From positions 1 to 64,000 of the forward strand of contig NZ_AULK01000002.1 of assembly GCF_000419445.1 (NCBI RefSeq): DNA of 64,000 nucleotides. Reading direction: 5' to 3'. The notes under the pieces are model-generated. The model saw only the letters and a program-made list of their open reading frames with translations. It was not told where the DNA came from and searched no databases. This stretch comes from Gryllotalpicola ginsengisoli DSM 22003. Its GTDB lineage: Bacteria; Actinomycetota; Actinomycetes; Actinomycetales; Microbacteriaceae. Made by a program: the position numbers and the translations under genes. Of this stretch, positions 57,357 to 64,000 are shown one piece after another; position 1 is the stretch's first letter; each line of letters begins with the position of its first letter.

Positions 57357-58223
57357 ATGAGCTCACGCCACCTCCGCCTGCCCTCCGGCCGCGCCCTCGG
57401 CATCTCCGTGCTCGGCGATCCGGCCGCGCAGCGCACCGTGCTGCTGTGCCACCCCGCCCCAGGCGCATCCGGATTCGACCCCGACCCGCGCGCCACCCAG
57501 GCGGCGGCCGCGCGCATCGTCTCCTACGACCGGCCCGGCTACGGCTCCAGCGACCCGCTGCCGGCGCTGCCGATCCGCCGCGACAGCACGCTCGAGGAGC
57601 TTGCGGCCGTCGAGGAGTTGGTGGAGCGCGGCGGCGGCCGCGTCGACGGGATCGTCGGCTGGGGCCTCGGCGGTCTCGCGGCGCTCGAGCTCGCGGCCGC
57701 CCGGCCCCGGCGCATCCGTCGCGTCGTGCTCGTGCAGACCCCGAGGCCCCGCAACCGCGACTACGGGGTGCGCGCCCGCCGCGCCCGCGAGTGGTCGCTG
57801 CAGCACCGTGACCCGCAGCTCGCCCACGAGGCGATCGTCGCCGGCACGGGCATCAGCGACCTCTCCGTGCTGGGCGCGCGCGACGACGATCCGGCGCTGC
57901 GTGTGCCCGGCCTGCGCGAACGGCTCGAACGGATGCTGGACGAGTCGGTGCGCCAGGGCGACGCCGGCATCGCCGGCGACCGCCGCATGCTGCGGCTGCG
58001 CGACTGGTCGCGGGTGGCCCGCTCGGTGCGCGCCCGGGTGCTGCTCGTCTACGGCGCGCACGACGAGCGGATGGGGCGGCGCGACGCGCGCTGGTTCGCC
58101 CGCCGCCTGCAGCGCCCCCGGGTCGAGCTCGTGCGCGGCGCCGGTCCGCTCGCGATCGCGAGCGAGTGGGGGCGGATCCTGGACTTCGTCGCCGGGCCCG
58201 CCGGCCGGGGCCGGGCCGGGTGA
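57357..58223 (+). CDS. Alpha/beta-hydrolase fold protein lacking the nucleophile Ser and catalytic His
   Basis: This 288-residue alpha/beta-hydrolase fold protein: oxyanion region LCHPAPGASGFDPDPR, YDRPGYGSS, the nucleophile elbow and VLLVYGAHDERMG. The elbow reads VGWGLGGLAAL, so Gly103 stands where the catalytic Ser (GxSxGG) is expected. The usual GAGH near the end reads GAGP (Pro264). Asp/Glu at the acid position remains. Loss of two triad members predicts no hydrolase activity; a binding or scaffold role is inferred. The gene is intact and codon use is normal. ATG 57357 has no clear ribosome site. Confidence 0.82.
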   Translation: MSSRHLRLPSGRALGISVLGDPAAQRTVLLCHPAPGASGFDPDPRATQAAAARIVSYDRPGYGSSDPLPALPIRRDSTLEELAAVEELVERGGGRVDGIVGWGLGGLAALELAAARPRRIRRVVLVQTPRPRNRDYGVRARRAREWSLQHRDPQLAHEAIVAGTGISDLSVLGARDDDPALRVPGLRERLERMLDESVRQGDAGIAGDRRMLRLRDWSRVARSVRARVLLVYGAHDERMGRRDARWFARRLQRPRVELVRGAGPLAIASEWGRILDFVAGPAGRGRAG

Positions 58224-58258
58224 GGCGGCGCGGGCGCGTGCGACCGCCCTCGCCTTCA

Positions 58259-58264
58259 TAGGCT
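58259..58264 (+). promoter_or_regulatory. -10 box of the leaderless antiporter gene
   Basis: TAGGCT lies 6 bases before ATG 58271, with no ribosome site between. Confidence 0.55.
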
Positions 58265-58270
58265 TCTCAC

Positions 58271-60097
58271 ATGGAACTCGGCGTCTACGTCGTGCTCGGC
58301 GTGGCCGTGATCGTCGCGGTCGCGGCGTTCGCGCGCAAGCTCGGCATCGCCGCCCCGATCATCCTGGTCGTCGTCGGCGTCGGCCTGTCGTACCTGCCCG
58401 GAATGCCCGACCTGCAGGTCTCGCCGCAGCTGATCCTCGAAGGGGTGCTGCCGCCGGTGCTGTACGCGGCGGCGCTGAACGTGCCGCTGACCGACATCCG
58501 CCGCAACCTGGCGCCGATCACGAGCCTGTCGGTGGTGCTCGTCGCGGTCACGGCGTTCGGCTCGGGCCTGCTGCTGTTCGAGCTGCTGCCCGACCTGAAC
58601 CTCGCGGCGGGGATCGCGCTCGGTGCGATCATCGCCCCGCCCGACGCGGTCGCCGCCACCTCGATCGGCCGCCGGCTCGGCCTGCCGCCCCGGCTGCTCA
58701 CCCTGCTCGAGGGCGAGGGCCTCGTCAACGACGCGACCGCCCTGGTGCTGCTGCGCTCGGCGACCGCCGCCGCGGCCGGCGCCCTCGCCTCGCCCTGGGC
58801 CGGCGTGCTCGACTTCCTCTACGCCGTCGTCGTCGCGCTGGTGATCGGCGTCGCCGCCGGCATCGCCACGGTCTGGGTGCGCGCGAAGCTGACCGAGGCG
58901 ACCCTCGACACGGCCCTCTCGCTCGTCGTGCCGTTCGTCGCGTTCATGCCCGCCGAGGCGCTGCACGCCTCCGGGGTGCTCGCGGTCGTGGTCGCCGGCC
59001 TGTACACCGGCAGCTACGGCCCGCGGCACCTCACCCCGCAGGCGCGCATCAGCGAGCGCATCAACTGGAGCACCGTCCAGTTCCTGCTCGAGAACGCCGT
59101 GTTCCTCGTCATCGGGCTCGAGATCCGCCCGCTCATCGCCGACGTCGACGGGCAGCCGCTCGGCGTGTGGGAGTCGGTCGGCATCGGCCTGCTCGCGGTG
59201 CTGGCGCTGATGGTCATCCGCTTCGTGTGGATCGGCCCGCTCGTCTACGGCCTGCGCCGCCGCGCCGAGCACGATGAGAGACGGATGCTGCGCCAGTGGC
59301 TCTTCATCTCCTATTACCGCACCCACCCGGTCGAGAGCCGGCGGCAGGCGCGGCGCAAGGCGTACCTGGAGCGGCGCTACCCGCGCCGCCGCGCCGACCT
59401 CGACGAGGTGCGCGACAACCGGATCGACTGGAGGGGCGGGGTGGCGCTCGGCTGGTCGGGCATGCGCGGGGTGGTGACGCTCGCCGCCGCGCAGTCGCTG
59501 CCGCGCGCGGACTACATCTCCTACCGTCCGCAGCTGATCCTGATCGCGTTCACCGTCGCCGTGGTGAGCCTGGTGCTGCAGGGCGGCACGCTGCCGTGGC
59601 TGATCCGGGCGCTCAGGCTCACGAGCGGCGACACCGAGACGGAGCGGCGGCAGCTGGCCGAACTGCTCGACACGATCAGCGACGCCGGGCTGAACGCGCT
59701 CGACGACCCCGCCCGGGTGCCCGCCGAGGTCGAGGGCGCCGACCCCGAGGTGTTCGAACGGGTGCGCCGCGCCTCCAACCTGCGGGCCGAGGCGGCGTGG
59801 GAGCGCGCCGAGACGCGCGACGCCCCGCTCATCGAGCAGCCGCACCGGCTGTTCAACCGGCTGCGGCTGCTCGTCGTGCAGGCCGAGCGCGAGAAGCTCA
59901 TCGAAGAGCAGCGGCTGGGCAGCTACCCGACGCGCGTGCTCGCTCAGGCGCAGGCGCTGCTCGACCTCGAGGAGACCCGCCTCGACCCGCTGCGTGCGGC
60001 GCAATCGCGGCCGCCGGCGCCGCTGGCGAGCGCATCCGACCCGTCCGCTCCGGCCCGCTCCCGCGCCACCCGGCCTCCCAGGCGGCCCCGGTTATAG
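58271..60097 (+). CDS. Na+/H+ antiporter, CPA1 family
   Basis: This 608-residue cation/proton exchanger for pH and salt homeostasis has 11-13 membrane segments over residues 1-430. The ion-binding region is IALGAIIAPPDAVAATSIG, and EGEGLVNDATALVL carries the conserved ND pair. A cytoplasmic loop rich in Arg (about 330-380) precedes GWSGMRGVVTLAAAQSLP. The C-terminal cytoplasmic tail (about 440-608) is long and helical, possibly regulatory. Leaderless start as noted. Confidence 0.92.
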   Translation: MELGVYVVLGVAVIVAVAAFARKLGIAAPIILVVVGVGLSYLPGMPDLQVSPQLILEGVLPPVLYAAALNVPLTDIRRNLAPITSLSVVLVAVTAFGSGLLLFELLPDLNLAAGIALGAIIAPPDAVAATSIGRRLGLPPRLLTLLEGEGLVNDATALVLLRSATAAAAGALASPWAGVLDFLYAVVVALVIGVAAGIATVWVRAKLTEATLDTALSLVVPFVAFMPAEALHASGVLAVVVAGLYTGSYGPRHLTPQARISERINWSTVQFLLENAVFLVIGLEIRPLIADVDGQPLGVWESVGIGLLAVLALMVIRFVWIGPLVYGLRRRAEHDERRMLRQWLFISYYRTHPVESRRQARRKAYLERRYPRRRADLDEVRDNRIDWRGGVALGWSGMRGVVTLAAAQSLPRADYISYRPQLILIAFTVAVVSLVLQGGTLPWLIRALRLTSGDTETERRQLAELLDTISDAGLNALDDPARVPAEVEGADPEVFERVRRASNLRAEAAWERAETRDAPLIEQPHRLFNRLRLLVVQAEREKLIEEQRLGSYPTRVLAQAQALLDLEETRLDPLRAAQSRPPAPLASASDPSAPARSRATRPPRRPRL

Positions 60098-60098
60098 T
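60093..60098 (+). promoter_or_regulatory. -10 box of the dacB-like gene
   Basis: TATAGT overlaps the antiporter stop and lies 6 bases before GTG 60105: a leaderless start. Confidence 0.55.
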
Positions 60099-60104
60099 TC
60101 CAGG

Positions 60105-61712
60105 GTGCACGACCCGAATGACCCCCGCGACGGCGCCGAGCTGCCGCCCACCGAGCCGTTCACGACCGTTCCCGACGCCGTGGAGGCGGGCCCGGCGCCC
60201 GCCCGGGCGGCCGCCGCGCCGGCATCCCTCGCCTCCCGCGCGTGGGGCGGGGTGCTCACCTCGATCCGCACCCACCCGAGCACCTGGCTCGTCGCCGCGG
60301 TGGCCTGCGCGTTCGTCGTCATCGGTGCAGGAGCCTTCGCGGCCGGCGCCTCAGCCGCGCCCGAGCAGCCCGCCGCGCTGACGGCGCCCGCCCCCTCCTC
60401 CCACTCGGCCTCGGCCACGCCGAGCGCCTCGGCGACGCCGACCCCGTCGGCCACCCCGACCCCGACCGTGACCCCGCGGCCCACCGCGAACCCGGCCGCG
60501 CCGGCCGAGGCGCTCAAGACCTGCTCCGTCGCCGCCGAGGCCGCCGACGGCCGCCTCGGCACGCTCGAAGCCCAGGTGATGGACGCCAAGACCGGCGAGG
60601 TGCTGTTCGACCGCAACGGCACCACTCCGGCGCCGACCGCGAGCATCATGAAGACGATCACGGCCGCCGGCGCGCTCGCCGCGCTCGGCAGCGAGACCAA
60701 GATCGCCACCACCGTGGTCAAGGGCGCCAAGCCCGGCCAGGTCGTGCTCGTCGGCGGCGGCGACCCGACGCTCAGCCGCGGCAACGGCTCCTGGTTCCAG
60801 GGCGCCCCCACCCTCACCGACCTCGCCGCCCAGGTGAAGGCGGCGTGGAACGCCGACCCGGCCAACGCCGGCCAGCCGATCACCGAGGTCGTCACGGATG
60901 CCTCGCTCTTCGGCGGCCCCATGTGGCAGTCCAGCTGGGACGAGCAGGAGGAGCGCGTCAACCAGGGCTCCACCGCGTACATCGCCGCCCTCATGGTCGA
61001 CGGCGACAAGCAGGACCCGACGAAGCTGGAGTCGCCCCGCGGCACCGACCCCGTCGGCACCGCCGGGCAGGCGTTCGCGCAGGCCCTCGGCGGCAACGTG
61101 ACGGTCTCGAGCGGCACCGCCCCCAGCGGCGCGAAGCAGCTCGGCGTCGTCTACTCGCAGCCCGTCTCGACCCTGCTGAACGAGGCGCTGGAGAACTCCG
61201 ACAACACCGTCATGGAGATGCTCGCCCGCCTCACCGCCATCAAGGAGGGCGCCGGCAACACCTTCACCGCGATCGACGCCGGCGAGAAGGCCGCGCTGAA
61301 GACGCTCGGCGTCGACACCACCGGCCTCACCATCGTCGACGGCTCGGGGCTGTCCGCCGACAACCGGGTGCCCCCGTCGTTCTTCACCAAGTTCATGATC
61401 AAGGTGCTGAACCGCGAGTCCGGTCTCGGGCTGATCTACGACTCGCTGCCGGTCGCCGGGCAGACCGGCACGCTCGCCGCGCAGTACGGGCGGTTCCAGG
61501 GCGACTCGGCCGTCGCCGCCGGGCACGTGCACGCCAAGACCGGGTGGATCGTCGGCGGCTACACCCTCGCCGGCATCATCGACGCCAAGGACGGCACCGA
61601 GCTCACCTTCGCCATCTACGCCCTCGGCAACGTCGGCGACAGCGCGAAGTCCGCGATCGACTCCCTCGCGGCCGCGATCTACACCTGCGGCGGCAACCTC
61701 TCGAACAGCTAG
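60105..61712 (+). CDS. dacB: D-alanyl-D-alanine carboxypeptidase/endopeptidase (PBP4/DacB, peptidase S13)
   Basis: This 535-residue low-molecular-mass PBP trims peptidoglycan stem peptides. A cytoplasmic N-terminus (about 1-60) is followed by a membrane segment (about 60-85), a Ser/Thr/Pro linker, then the S13 domain: SxxK in TASIMKTI (about 182-188), SDN in ENSDNTVMEML, and HAKTGWIVGG. VVLVGGGDPTLSRG is also typical. GTG 60105 is set by the TATAGT -10; an in-frame upstream extension would overlap the antiporter gene. Related operons often place dacB near tilS-hpt; here it precedes pncA. Confidence 0.9.
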   Translation: MHDPNDPRDGAELPPTEPFTTVPDAVEAGPAPARAAAAPASLASRAWGGVLTSIRTHPSTWLVAAVACAFVVIGAGAFAAGASAAPEQPAALTAPAPSSHSASATPSASATPTPSATPTPTVTPRPTANPAAPAEALKTCSVAAEAADGRLGTLEAQVMDAKTGEVLFDRNGTTPAPTASIMKTITAAGALAALGSETKIATTVVKGAKPGQVVLVGGGDPTLSRGNGSWFQGAPTLTDLAAQVKAAWNADPANAGQPITEVVTDASLFGGPMWQSSWDEQEERVNQGSTAYIAALMVDGDKQDPTKLESPRGTDPVGTAGQAFAQALGGNVTVSSGTAPSGAKQLGVVYSQPVSTLLNEALENSDNTVMEMLARLTAIKEGAGNTFTAIDAGEKAALKTLGVDTTGLTIVDGSGLSADNRVPPSFFTKFMIKVLNRESGLGLIYDSLPVAGQTGTLAAQYGRFQGDSAVAAGHVHAKTGWIVGGYTLAGIIDAKDGTELTFAIYALGNVGDSAKSAIDSLAAAIYTCGGNLSNS

Positions 61713-61717
61713 CGAAA

Positions 61718-61723
61718 TAGACT
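61718..61723 (+). promoter_or_regulatory. -10 box of the leaderless pncA-gabD transcript
   Basis: TAGACT lies 7 bases before ATG 61731. Confidence 0.5.
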
Positions 61724-61730
61724 CGGGCAT

Positions 61731-62318
61731 ATGGCCCGGGCGCTGCTGATCGTCGACGTTCAGAACGACTTCACCGAGGGCGGATCCCTCGGCGTGGACG
61801 GGGGAGCGGCCGTCGCCGCCGGGATCACGAAGCTGCTCGAGAGCAAGCCGGGCGCCTACGACCTGGTGATCGCGAGCCGCGACTGGCACGACCCCGACAG
61901 CGACAACGGCGGCCACATCGCCGCCGACCCCGACTACGTGAACACCTGGCCGGTGCACTGCGTGAGCGGAACCGAGGGGGCCGAGTACCACCCGGCCCTC
62001 GCATCCGATCGCATCGACGTGCACATCAAGAAGGGGCAGGGCAAGCCCGCCTACTCGGCGTTCGAGGGTGCGGACGACTTCGGCAAGACGATCGGCGAGG
62101 TGCTGCAGGCGCACGGGGTCGACGAGCTCGACGTCGCCGGCATCGCGACCGACTACTGCGTGCGGGCCAGCGCGCTGGACGCGCTGCACGACGGCGAGCG
62201 GGTGCGCGTGCTCACCGACCTGGTGGCGGGCGTGGCGGATGCCACGAGCCGCGCCGCCCTCGACGAACTGAAGGCTGCCGGCGCCGTGCTCGCCACGAGC
62301 GCCGACGTGGAGGAGTGA
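61731..62318 (+). CDS. pncA: Nicotinamidase (isochorismatase family)
   Basis: This 195-residue amidase converts nicotinamide to nicotinate for NAD salvage. Catalytic triad: Asp in VDVQNDF, Lys in KKGQGK, Cys in TDYCVRAS. The metal site is in SRDWHDPDSDNGGHIA (Asp, His, His). WPVHCVSGTEGAEYHP is also diagnostic. In the same orientation, only 3 bases before the dehydrogenase start, so co-transcribed. Confidence 0.92.
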   Translation: MARALLIVDVQNDFTEGGSLGVDGGAAVAAGITKLLESKPGAYDLVIASRDWHDPDSDNGGHIAADPDYVNTWPVHCVSGTEGAEYHPALASDRIDVHIKKGQGKPAYSAFEGADDFGKTIGEVLQAHGVDELDVAGIATDYCVRASALDALHDGERVRVLTDLVAGVADATSRAALDELKAAGAVLATSADVEE

Positions 62319-62321
62319 GAG

Positions 62322-63809
62322 ATGACGATCGAGACCGCGACCAGCGCCCGTGAGGCGGAGCTGCTGGCGAAGGTGCCCACCGGGCTGTTCATCGGCGGCC
62401 AGTGGGTCGACGCGTCGGGCGGCGGCACCTTCGAGGTGCTGGACCCGGCGACCGGACGAGTGATCCACACCGTCGCCGACGCGACGCCGGAGGACGGCAT
62501 CCGTGCCCTCGACGCGGCGGCCGCCGCGCAGACCGAGTGGGGCCGCACGGCACCGCGCGTGCGCAGCGAGATCCTGCGGAAGGCGTGGGAGCTGCTGCAG
62601 GAGCGCCGCGACGAGTTCGCGCTGCTGATGACGCTGGAGATGGGAAAGCCGCTTGCCGAAGCCGACGGCGAGGTGGGCTACGGCGGCGAGTTCCTGCGCT
62701 GGTTCGCCGAGGAGGCGGTGCGCATCTCCGGCCGCTACGGCATCAACCCCGAGGGCACCGGCCGCATGATCGTCTCGCACCACCCGGTCGGGCCGTGCTA
62801 CCTGATCACGCCGTGGAACTTCCCGCTCGCGATGGCGACCCGCAAGATCGCGCCCGCGCTCGCCGCCGGCTGCACGGTCGTGGTGAAGCCGGCCGAGCTG
62901 ACGCCGCTGACCACCCTGTACTTCGCGCAGCTGCTCGCCGACGCGGGCGTGCCGGCCGGCGTGGTGAACATCGTGCCGACCACCTCGGCGTCGGCGCTGT
63001 CGAAGCCGATCATCGCCGACGGGCGGCTGCGCAAGCTGTCGTTCACCGGCTCCACGGAGGTCGGCCGCGTGCTCATCGCGCAGGCGGCGCAGAACGTGCT
63101 GCGCACCTCGATGGAGCTCGGCGGCAACGCGCCCTTCGTCGTGTTCGACGACGCCGACCTCGACCAGGCGGTCGACGGGGCGATGGCGGCCAAGTTCCGC
63201 AACATCGGCGAGGCGTGCACCGCCGCCAACCGATTCATCGTGCAGCGCGGCGTCGCCGACGAGTTCGCCCGCCGCGTCACCGAGCGGGTGCAGGGCCTCA
63301 AGGTCGGGCGCGGCACCGACGACGGCGTCACGATCGGGCCGCTGATCGACGACCGGGCGGTCGCCAAGGCGCACGAGCTGGTGACGGATGCCGTGAACCG
63401 CGGCGCCTCGCTGCGCACCGGCGGCTCCCCGCTCGACGGCCCCGGAACGTTCTACCAGCCGACCGTCGTCTCCGACGTCGCCCCCGGCAGCGACATCCTG
63501 CGCACCGAGATCTTCGGGCCGCTGTTGTCGATCGTGCCGTTCGACGACGAGGACGACGCGGTGCGGCTGGCCAACGACACCGAGTACGGGCTGGTGTCGT
63601 ACGTGTACACGCGCGACCTCGCCCGCGGGCAGCGGATGATCGAGCGGCTCGAGACAGGGATGATGGGCCTGAACGCCGGCGTGATCTCCAACGCGGCGGC
63701 GCCGTTCGGCGGGGTGAAGCAGTCGGGGCTCGGCCGCGAGGGCGGCTTCGAGGGTATCCACGAGTACCTAACCGTGAAGTACACGATGACCCCGAACCCG
63801 TTCGGGTGA
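62322..63809 (+). CDS. gabD: NAD(P)-dependent succinate-semialdehyde-type dehydrogenase
   Basis: This 495-residue aldehyde dehydrogenase shows TPWNFPLAMATRKIAPALAAG, VVKPAELTPL, FTGSTEVGR, catalytic Glu in MELGGNAPFVV and catalytic Cys in GEACTAANRF, with EIFGPLLSIVPF at the end. The pattern fits the GabD/succinate-semialdehyde dehydrogenase group, completing GABA or related C4 catabolism; exact aldehyde specificity is inferred. ATG 62322 with GGAGTGAG upstream, coupled to pncA. Confidence 0.87.
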   Translation: MTIETATSAREAELLAKVPTGLFIGGQWVDASGGGTFEVLDPATGRVIHTVADATPEDGIRALDAAAAAQTEWGRTAPRVRSEILRKAWELLQERRDEFALLMTLEMGKPLAEADGEVGYGGEFLRWFAEEAVRISGRYGINPEGTGRMIVSHHPVGPCYLITPWNFPLAMATRKIAPALAAGCTVVVKPAELTPLTTLYFAQLLADAGVPAGVVNIVPTTSASALSKPIIADGRLRKLSFTGSTEVGRVLIAQAAQNVLRTSMELGGNAPFVVFDDADLDQAVDGAMAAKFRNIGEACTAANRFIVQRGVADEFARRVTERVQGLKVGRGTDDGVTIGPLIDDRAVAKAHELVTDAVNRGASLRTGGSPLDGPGTFYQPTVVSDVAPGSDILRTEIFGPLLSIVPFDDEDDAVRLANDTEYGLVSYVYTRDLARGQRMIERLETGMMGLNAGVISNAAAPFGGVKQSGLGREGGFEGIHEYLTVKYTMTPNPFG

Positions 63810-63822
63810 GCGGGGCGGGGGT

Positions 63823-64000
63823 ATGGCGTTGGAAGGTGTGCTGACCGGCCTGAGCGCGGGGGCGGTGATCCCGTTCGGCGGCGACCGCTTCACCACGGTG
63901 CCGCCCGAGCTCGCCGAGGCGTTCCGGCCCGGCGATCAGCTGCACGTCGTGCAGACGACCGGGGCGCTGCTGCACGTGCCGGCCGCGGTGCGCGAGGCGG
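63823..64000 (+). CDS. Partial CDS of unknown function (runs off the window)
   Basis: 59 full codons are visible (GVLTGLSAGAVIPFGGDRF, PPELAEAFRPGDQLHVVQTTG, LLHVPAAVREA; quoted in parts). Start ATG 63823 follows GGGGCGGGGG. It is 13 bases after the dehydrogenase stop and probably in the same operon. The N-terminus resembles aldehyde-dehydrogenase-superfamily relatives, but that is a weak impression and the family cannot be fixed from this much sequence. Confidence 0.5.
   Translation, partial: MALEGVLTGLSAGAVIPFGGDRFTTVPPELAEAFRPGDQLHVVQTTGALLHVPAAVREA

Noticed and set aside
60351-63761. 1136-codon open frame on the minus strand
   Set aside because: It lies opposite dacB, pncA and gabD, which carry clear catalytic motifs; it is a GC-rich antisense shadow with Arg/Gly/Val/His-biased low-complexity content.

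Overview
The window is chromosomal DNA of a high-GC actinobacterium, most likely a member of Microbacteriaceae (Micrococcales). This rests on near-uniform GC/GCC codon use, many start codons preceded at 6-10 bases by a TAnnnT -10 box (leaderless mRNAs), DUF222/HNH and SCO1664-type actinobacterial genes, and the order acs - 6C RNA - tad pilus locus - topA - tmk - holB, which resembles the mycobacterial Rv3667-Rv3644c region.

Layout. 1-1.5 kb: a complete ISL3-family insertion sequence. 1.7-3.4 kb: two paralogous secreted, membrane-tailed surface proteins separated by a 548-bp gap built largely of palindromic repeats. 3.5-10.2 kb: a LysR regulator divergent from a six-gene operon (amino-acid-type ABC importer, two sarcosine/N-methyltryptophan-oxidase-like flavoproteins, an SDR), probably for uptake and oxidation of an N-substituted amino acid or amine. 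10.2-17.8 kb: DUF222/HNH protein, TetR-GNAT pair divergent from a macrolide-type glycosyltransferase, a luciferase-like monooxygenase, and a MarR/efflux pair. 17.9-23.6 kb: AraC regulator divergent from a GH4 glycosidase and a sugar ABC importer lacking its own ATPase. 23.7-26.3 kb: VOC protein, small membrane protein, phosphomutase/SCO1664 pair, tRNA-Pro.

26.3-32.7 kb: one minus-strand operon with two class A penicillin-binding proteins around a metallophosphoesterase. 32.7-36.3 kb: DUF4177 and RidA proteins, a frameshifted DUF559 gene, and acetyl-CoA synthetase. 36.5-40 kb: a 6C small RNA followed by the tad-like pilus genes. 40-47.5 kb: topA-tmk-holB-hydrolase, a TetR regulator, tRNA-Thr. 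47.5-52.1 kb: an antitoxin with a truncated toxin remnant, then a large secreted GH59 (galactosylceramidase-like) enzyme enclosed by about 110-bp direct repeats. 52-64 kb: transketolase-DEAD helicase, a Ser/Thr kinase, a probably catalytically dead alpha/beta hydrolase, a Na+/H+ antiporter, a DacB-type carboxypeptidase, nicotinamidase and a succinate-semialdehyde-type dehydrogenase.

The most distinctive signals are not genes. At least six families of long palindromic repeats lie at gene ends, and several supply the stop codon of the gene they abut; one copy lies in frame inside a phosphoesterase gene. An octamer (ACGGATGC/GCATCCGT) recurs far more often than base composition predicts. The flanking repeats of the GH59 gene begin exactly where the toxin gene is cut, suggesting a repeat-bounded cargo module.
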